This document shows positions 37,457-42,188 of a stretch of DNA of 42,188 bases, piece by piece. The notes beneath the pieces were generated by a model. The model saw only the letters and a program-made list of their open reading frames with translations, was not told where the DNA came from and made no database searches. Source of the stretch: Pedobacter sp. Its GTDB lineage: Bacteria; Bacteroidota; Bacteroidia; Sphingobacteriales; Sphingobacteriaceae. The position numbers were made by a program, and so were the translations under genes. Location of the stretch: the NCBI GenBank assembly GCA_008015505.1, contig SSFR01000005.1:1-42188 (forward strand). Direction: 5' to 3'. Numbering within the stretch: position 1 is the stretch's first letter; each line of letters starts with the position of its first letter.

Positions 37457-39778
37457 TTAAGATTTACGTATTCGACTAAGTATACTCTTTTGAGGGTTTT
37501 TTTTGGCTAGTTCCTCTTCTTTTACCTGGGCGTCAACAACAGCAATAGTAACCATATTCACAATTTCGCGCACAGAGCTTCCTAATTGCAACACATGAAC
37601 CGGTTTTTTTAATCCGAGCAAAATTGGTCCAACTGCTTCTGCACCACCTAATTCTTGTAATAATTTATAAGCGACATTACCCGATTCAAGTGTTGGAAAT
37701 ACCAATACATTGGCTGGAGAACCACTCAATCGACTAAATGGATAATTGTCTTTTAACAAGCCTGGATTCATCGCAAAATTGGCTTGCATTTCTCCATCAA
37801 CAACAATATCTGGATATTTTTCATGAAGTATTTTTACCGCCCCGCGTGTTTTCTCAGGTATAACTCCATCATTTGAACCAAAGTTCGAATACGATAATAC
37901 AGCTACACGAGGCTTAATATTAAACTTCTTCACCGATCGCTCAAGTAAAACAATAATATCGACTAATTCATCCACACTTGGATCGACATTAACCGTCGTA
38001 TCTCCAAAGAAAACAGGACCTTTTTTGGTAATCATCATATACATCCCAGCAACTCTAGTTACATCTTCCTCCGTTCCTATGATCTGTAGAGCTGGTTTGA
38101 TTGTGGTTGCATAATTACGCGTCATACCCGAAATAAGTGCGTCTGCCTCTCCAAACTGCACCATGGAAGCACCATAGTAATTACGATCACGCATGATTTT
38201 CCTGGCCTCAAGTAAAGTAACACCCCTCCGCTGACGCTTTTGAAAAAGATACTCCGCATACTTATTCAGTTTTACATCCTCTTCTAGTGGATCAATCACC
38301 TCAACACCATCCAATTGAAGCTCGTTTTCATCAATAATTCGTTGGATAACTGCTTTATTTCCCAGTAATATGGGAATAGCAATATGCTCATCTCTTACAA
38401 TTTGGGCAACCTTCAAAATTTTATAATTATCCGCTTCTGCAAAAACAACACGCTTCGGGTTTAGTTTGGCTTTATTGGTAATGCTGCGTAATAGTGCATC
38501 ATCTTTGCCCAATCTTTGTTTCAGCTCTTCTTTATAGGCATCCCAATCTGTAATTTTTTTTCGAGCAACACCAGAATCAATAGCTGCCCTAGCTACTGCA
38601 GGCGACACGCCCGTAATTAAACGAAAATCTATAGGCTTAGGAATGATATAATCTTTACCAAATTTTAAATTTTTGGTATTATAGGCCATATTAACCGCCT
38701 CTGGAACAGTTTTCTTGGCTAATTCTGCGATCGCTTTAACGGCCGCAATCTTCATTTCCTCATTGATGGACGTAGCCCTTACATCTAGCGCACCCCGAAA
38801 AATATAGGGGAAACCGAGTACATTATTCACCTGATTAGGGTAATCGGACCGACCAGTTGCCATGATGATATCCTTACGTGTTTGGATAGCAAGTTCATAA
38901 GCGATTTCGGGATCAGGATTAGCCATTGCAAAAACGATAGGGTTTTTAGCCATCGTTTTCAACATGGCAGCTGTTAGTACATCGGGTGATGATAGCCCAA
39001 TAAATACATCGGCGTCTTTCATCGCCTCTACCAAAGTATTCAGATTACGAGAAGTTGCGAATTCTGCCTTAGTGCCTTCCAATTGAGCTCGATCTTTACG
39101 AATAACACCACTACGATCGAGCATAACCACATTTTCACGTTTAGCCCCCATGCTCAGATACAAACGCGCACACGAAATAGCGGCAGCGCCCGCCCCATTC
39201 ACCACAATCTTGACTTTGTCTAATTTCTTTTTTTGAAGTTCGCAAGCATTAATCAAAGCTGCAGCTGATATGATGGCTGTTCCATGCTGATCATCATGCA
39301 TCACTGGAATAGTCATTTCTTCCTTCAAACGCCGCTCTATTTCGAAGCATTCGGGGGCTTTGATATCCTCCAAATTGATCCCACCAAAAGTAGGCTCCAA
39401 AGATTTGACAATAGCCACAAACTCATCCACATTTTTAGCATCAATCTCCAAATCAAACACATCGATATCAGCAAATAACTTGAATAGAATCCCCTTACCT
39501 TCCATCACAGGCTTCCCTGCTTCTGGCCCGATATCACCTAAGCCTAGTACAGCTGTACCGTTACTAATCACGGCTACTAAGTTGCCCTTGGCTGTATATT
39601 TATAAACATCTTCTTTATTTTCAGCAATTCGTAAACAAGGTTCAGCTACTCCTGGAGAATAGGCCAAAGCCAAATCGCGCTGAGAATCGGTAGGCTTAGT
39701 CGATACAACTTGAATCTTCCCTGGACGCCCCTGTGCATGATAATCAAGTGCATCTTGCTTATAATTCGTTTTATTCAT
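37457..39778 (-). CDS. maeB: NADP-dependent malic enzyme with phosphotransacetylase-like domain
   Basis: The hybrid malic enzyme converts malate to pyruvate, CO2 and NADPH. Counting from ATG 39778 it has 773 residues, as in MaeB. The malic domain comes first ([26 protein letters not shown], then the Rossmann [14 protein letters not shown]), up to about 420. The remainder resembles phosphotransacetylase ([41 protein letters not shown]), a regulatory domain in this family. The frame is open to 39832, but a -7 promoter element lies between, which supports the later ATG. Confidence 0.95.
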   Translation of the reverse strand: MNKTNYKQDALDYHAQGRPGKIQVVSTKPTDSQRDLALAYSPGVAEPCLRIAENKEDVYKYTAKGNLVAVISNGTAVLGLGDIGPEAGKPVMEGKGILFKLFADIDVFDLEIDAKNVDEFVAIVKSLEPTFGGINLEDIKAPECFEIERRLKEEMTIPVMHDDQHGTAIISAAALINACELQKKKLDKVKIVVNGAGAAAISCARLYLSMGAKRENVVMLDRSGVIRKDRAQLEGTKAEFATSRNLNTLVEAMKDADVFIGLSSPDVLTAAMLKTMAKNPIVFAMANPDPEIAYELAIQTRKDIIMATGRSDYPNQVNNVLGFPYIFRGALDVRATSINEEMKIAAVKAIAELAKKTVPEAVNMAYNTKNLKFGKDYIIPKPIDFRLITGVSPAVARAAIDSGVARKKITDWDAYKEELKQRLGKDDALLRSITNKAKLNPKRVVFAEADNYKILKVAQIVRDEHIAIPILLGNKAVIQRIIDENELQLDGVEVIDPLEEDVKLNKYAEYLFQKRQRRGVTLLEARKIMRDRNYYGASMVQFGEADALISGMTRNYATTIKPALQIIGTEEDVTRVAGMYMMITKKGPVFFGDTTVNVDPSVDELVDIIVLLERSVKKFNIKPRVAVLSYSNFGSNDGVIPEKTRGAVKILHEKYPDIVVDGEMQANFAMNPGLLKDNYPFSRLSGSPANVLVFPTLESGNVAYKLLQELGGAEAVGPILLGLKKPVHVLQLGSSVREIVNMVTIAVVDAQVKEEELAKKNPQKSILSRIRKS

Positions 39779-39810
39779 TCGTTCAGATTTACTGCATTTT
39801 GGACTGGCCC

Positions 39811-39818
39811 CAAAAATA
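39811..39818 (-). promoter_or_regulatory. -7 promoter element of maeB
   Basis: TATTTTTG on the minus strand fits TAnnTTTG and lies 32 bp before ATG 39778. I do not find a good -33 partner at the usual spacing, so the call is tentative. Confidence 0.35.
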
Positions 39819-39911
39819 CGATTCTTTTCCAAGAGGGTTTAGAGTGGAATTATAAAGCTTAGGATAGATTCAATTGTACCGCTGCGATCAACATTTGATT
39901 CTTGAGGGCTT

Positions 39912-40485
39912 CTAGTGATGTGGTTGGTCTAATTTATCTTGGGGTTTGAGCCAAAAACTCTTTACTATACCCATATAAATACTTTCAAAGTATTCCTTCC
40001 GGTTGGTAAATCGTTTTCCATAAGCCACCGTATCCCGGTGCGATTGCTTATTAAAATCCCCCCAACCTACATTTTCCATCAGTGATGTAAAGAATGCATC
40101 GTTGATTTGCCAGGTTCCTTCTTTGTTTTTTTACATAGCCCCGAAACATATTATCCATAGCCAGTTCATACAGTTTTTGAAAACTCAATGGAAGATGTAT
40201 ATCCGATTGATAATTTTTTCGAAGAACAGCCATTACACTTCCTCCGGTATTTGCAAAAAACCTTCGGCTCTCCATCTGGAATAAAGGCGCGGCCTCGCTT
40301 ATCCTTATAATCACTCGCAATATTTTCCAACCCTCTCACAGCACACTGCGGCGCCACCCCATCCTGCTGATGAATCGGATCCGCATTCGGTTCGCCAAGA
40401 TTGCTACCATATTGCCATACTTCTTCAAAGGCATCTAGGTCAATTTCCCCACTACAGGCATTCTCTGGAGCAATAATATTAGGAG
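39912..40485 (-). pseudogene. Deletion-fused remnant of a second toxin/immunity-like gene pair
   Basis: On the minus strand the first part (about 40485-40255) encodes a near copy of the C-terminal region of the hydrolase-like gene at 41223-42188 (IAPENACSGEIDLDAFEEVW, then VAPQCAVRGL and GRAFIPDGEPK). It then passes, at about 40250-40258, directly into a copy of the C-terminal half of the lipoprotein gene at 40544-41242 (LPLSFQKLYELAMDNMFRGY). Everything between has been deleted. A second lesion lies in the A-run of the VKK codons (40126-40132): two A are missing, and the other frame continues homologously (INDAFFTSL, FTNRKEYFESIY) to TAG 39912-39914. No start or signal peptide remains. Confidence 0.85.
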
Positions 40486-40543
40486 TGGCCTAGTGGCAGT
40501 TTGTAAAATATCAGCCATTATGCCTTCTAAGACATAGCTTATG

Positions 40544-41242
40544 CTATTCATCCTCTTTGGGTGGCCATATACTTTTTGCAACTCTCAAATAAATATTCTC
40601 AAAATACTCTCGCTTATTGGTAAAATGTTTTCCGTTGGAGAGTGTGTCTTTGGGTAACTGTGCGTCAAAATCTCCCCAGTTTGCCCCCGAAAAATGCGCA
40701 GTAAAAAAAGCATCATTGATTTCCCATTCGCCGTCTTTATTTTTCTTGACATAGCCGCGGAGTATATTTTTTACAGCCAATTCATGAAGTTTCTCAAAGC
40801 TTACAGGAGTGTGGGTATCTTTTTGATAAAAATCTCTAGGGATAACCATTGTCCCCCCCCCCTGAAAGAAATACCATTGCCCTTTGATTTTAGCGCCGTA
40901 GAAGTAATGAACAGCATCAGCTTCGCATATTGGCTCATTGCACTGAACCAAAATAGCTGTAACCATTCGATCCTTTTCTTTATTGAAATACAACACGCCC
41001 AATCGATAGGTACGATCAAAAAATACAGATTCATATGCAGGTAACTTGGCATAGCACCACGTGTTCAAACTATCCAAACACTGTTGATACAATTGATCAT
41101 AGGCATGCTGTCCACCAATTACATTCTTTGATATTTCTAAAGCTTTAATTGCTCTTTCCTTATCATATTGTTCTTGTTGATTACAGGCTGTTATAAAAAA
41201 AAGCACAATTACTGTAATACATTTAACCCCGCGGCTTAACAT
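40544..41242 (-). CDS. Predicted lipoprotein, candidate immunity protein
   Basis: The 232-residue protein has a signal peptide and lipobox ITAC (Cys20). I do not recognise the mature domain. It has a central beta-rich part (FFDRTYRLGVLYFNKEKDRM, YFYGAKIKGQWYFFQGGG) and ends in a helical, charged region. Its ATG lies 20 bp inside the end of the upstream hydrolase-like gene, so the two are tightly coupled. Together with the duplicated ghost of both genes next door this suggests a toxin/immunity pair. The GGG codons at 40853-40862 form a run of ten G that could slip and switch the frame. The function is inferred from context only. Confidence 0.8.
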   Translation of the reverse strand: MLSRGVKCITVIVLFFITACNQQEQYDKERAIKALEISKNVIGGQHAYDQLYQQCLDSLNTWCYAKLPAYESVFFDRTYRLGVLYFNKEKDRMVTAILVQCNEPICEADAVHYFYGAKIKGQWYFFQGGGTMVIPRDFYQKDTHTPVSFEKLHELAVKNILRGYVKKNKDGEWEINDAFFTAHFSGANWGDFDAQLPKDTLSNGKHFTNKREYFENIYLRVAKSIWPPKEDE

Positions 41243-42188
41243 ATCCCTTATCCTTACTCGATTTTAGTTTACTGAATATCCATTTATAATTCCCAATTGA
41301 GTGGCTTTGTAAAAAGCCTTTCGGCTCCCCATTTGGAATAAAAGCACGGCCTCTCTTTCCACTGTATTTGAAGTCAATATCCCCAAGCCCTCTCACCGCA
41401 CACTGTGGCGCCACCCCATCCTGCTGATGAATCGGATCGGCATTGGGTTCGCCTAGGTTACTCCCGTACTGCCATACTTCCTCAAAAGCATCTAGGTCAA
41501 TTTCCCCACTACAGGCATTCTCCGGAGCAATAACATAAAACCGACCAAAAGGTACTTTGCCTTTCAGCGCATCAGTAATTCCTAGTGCATAGGCATAACC
41601 CATGCTGTGAGCCACAATATCCAGCGTGTCAATTAGATTATCCTCAGCATCTCTGCGAGCTCGTATCTTTTGACTCTGGATATCGACTAGAAGCGCTTTC
41701 CCTGCTTGCTGGCCATTGCTGCGACGCTCATTGAAGCCTGACTCATTGGCTTCCGTGTTCAACTTGGCTTCTGCAAATGGCCCAGACCCACTGGTATCAA
41801 ACGTGTATAAAACTGCTTTTCCTTGTACAGGAATCGTCATTTCTCTGATCGCCATTTCGCCCATGCCAACATATTTTATCGCTATCTCTTTACCATCAGA
41901 AGGAAAAGGTCCTATCGCACTCTTGGCACTATGATAGAACTGCAGCATATTTTGATGATTCGACGTACCAATACCATGATGTCCATCGGCATATAATCTC
42001 GTACCAGACCCCAATTGTTTGCTAAACTGCTGATCCACACCTTCCCAATAATTATATCGATCGGAACTAGTGATCGCATGATCCGAGTTCGGCTTCTCCG
42101 GAAATCCAAAGCGATATCCATTAACAAATAAAGCCAAATGCTTAGGACCTGAAATGGGGTCAGGCTTTGCTCGAATATCAGGAGCATT
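41223..42188 (-). CDS. Alpha/beta-hydrolase-like protein, C-terminal part (candidate toxin domain), 5' end off window
   Basis: The frame is open through the right edge (it reads NAPDIRAKPDPISGPK into HLALFVNGYRFG), so this is the C-terminal part of a longer protein; a TTG at 42137 is not a credible start. About 321 residues are visible. A nucleophile elbow, IVAHSMGYAYAL (Ser codon 41604-41606), a preceding LFVNGY strand that could form the oxyanion hole, and a later Asp/His-rich stretch (GEPNADPIHQQDG) suggest a lipase or esterase fold. The acid and His assignments are uncertain. The gene overlaps a lipoprotein gene by 20 bp, and both are duplicated in decayed form downstream. This fits a polymorphic toxin C-terminus, though a plain secreted lipase remains possible. 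Confidence 0.75.
   Translation of the reverse strand, partial: NAPDIRAKPDPISGPKHLALFVNGYRFGFPEKPNSDHAITSSDRYNYWEGVDQQFSKQLGSGTRLYADGHHGIGTSNHQNMLQFYHSAKSAIGPFPSDGKEIAIKYVGMGEMAIREMTIPVQGKAVLYTFDTSGSGPFAEAKLNTEANESGFNERRSNGQQAGKALLVDIQSQKIRARRDAEDNLIDTLDIVAHSMGYAYALGITDALKGKVPFGRFYVIAPENACSGEIDLDAFEEVWQYGSNLGEPNADPIHQQDGVAPQCAVRGLGDIDFKYSGKRGRAFIPNGEPKGFLQSHSIGNYKWIFSKLKSSKDKGYVKPRG

Noticed and set aside
39779..39832. Longer N-terminus of the malic enzyme
   Set aside because: The extra 18 codons lie over a promoter element, and the family normally begins near MNKTNYKQ.

Overview
The window looks like a chromosome segment of a low-GC member of the Bacteroidota, most likely a Sphingobacteriales/Cytophagia-type organism. 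The support is SprA (the type IX secretion translocon, found only in this phylum), a gliding-motility-type C-terminal (CHU_C) secretion domain, a TAnnTTTG-type -7 promoter element upstream of feoA and ftsK, lipoproteins lacking a cytoplasmic-membrane sorting pattern, and the gene pairs ftsK-lolA-like and gcvH-vanZ-sprA-ruvA-maeB. The order-level placement is inference.

Layout. 1-3607 (minus) is the N-terminal part of a giant secreted TIG/FG-GAP protein that continues past the left edge. A decayed IS1-family transposase (3617-4243, minus) sits directly upstream of it in the same frame. 4594-7543 (plus) holds two tandem astacin-like zinc-protease lipoproteins. 7568-12661 (minus) is housekeeping: osmC, and the compact set metH, mazG-like, ruvC. 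12815-16129 (minus) carries a multi-Ig T9SS substrate and a DEDDh exonuclease. 16362-16574 (minus) is a double-glycine-leader peptide with its own terminator. 16818-21193 (plus) is ftsK, lolA-like, a small conserved protein and a PhnP-like metallohydrolase. 21369-21838 (plus) is a cluster of three tiny hydrophobic ORFs, two with double-glycine-type leaders, the second broken by a stop codon. It is followed by tRNA-Leu(GAG), a low-affinity iron permease family gene, a 163-bp palindromic element, class II aldolase, accD and an IscS/NifS-type desulfurase. 26214-28545 (minus) is feoAB. 28638-39778 (minus) is a run of maeB, ruvA, sprA, gcvH, vanZ-like and a very small lipoprotein missed by ordinary length cutoffs. 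39912-42188 (minus) is a candidate polymorphic toxin/immunity locus: the C-terminal part of an alpha/beta-hydrolase-like protein, an overlapping lipoprotein gene, and a second ghost copy of the same pair fused by a deletion.

How it fits together. SprA exports proteins such as the CHU_C-tagged Ig protein and possibly the TIG/FG-GAP protein; the sorting domain of the latter would be outside the window. FeoAB, the low-affinity iron permease family protein and the cysteine desulfurase concern iron and Fe-S supply. MetH, GcvH, AccD, Fba and MaeB are central metabolism. The accessory and least understood parts are the astacin pair, the double-glycine peptides and the toxin/immunity-like duplication. 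No peptidase-containing ABC exporter, CRISPR array or rRNA is present.
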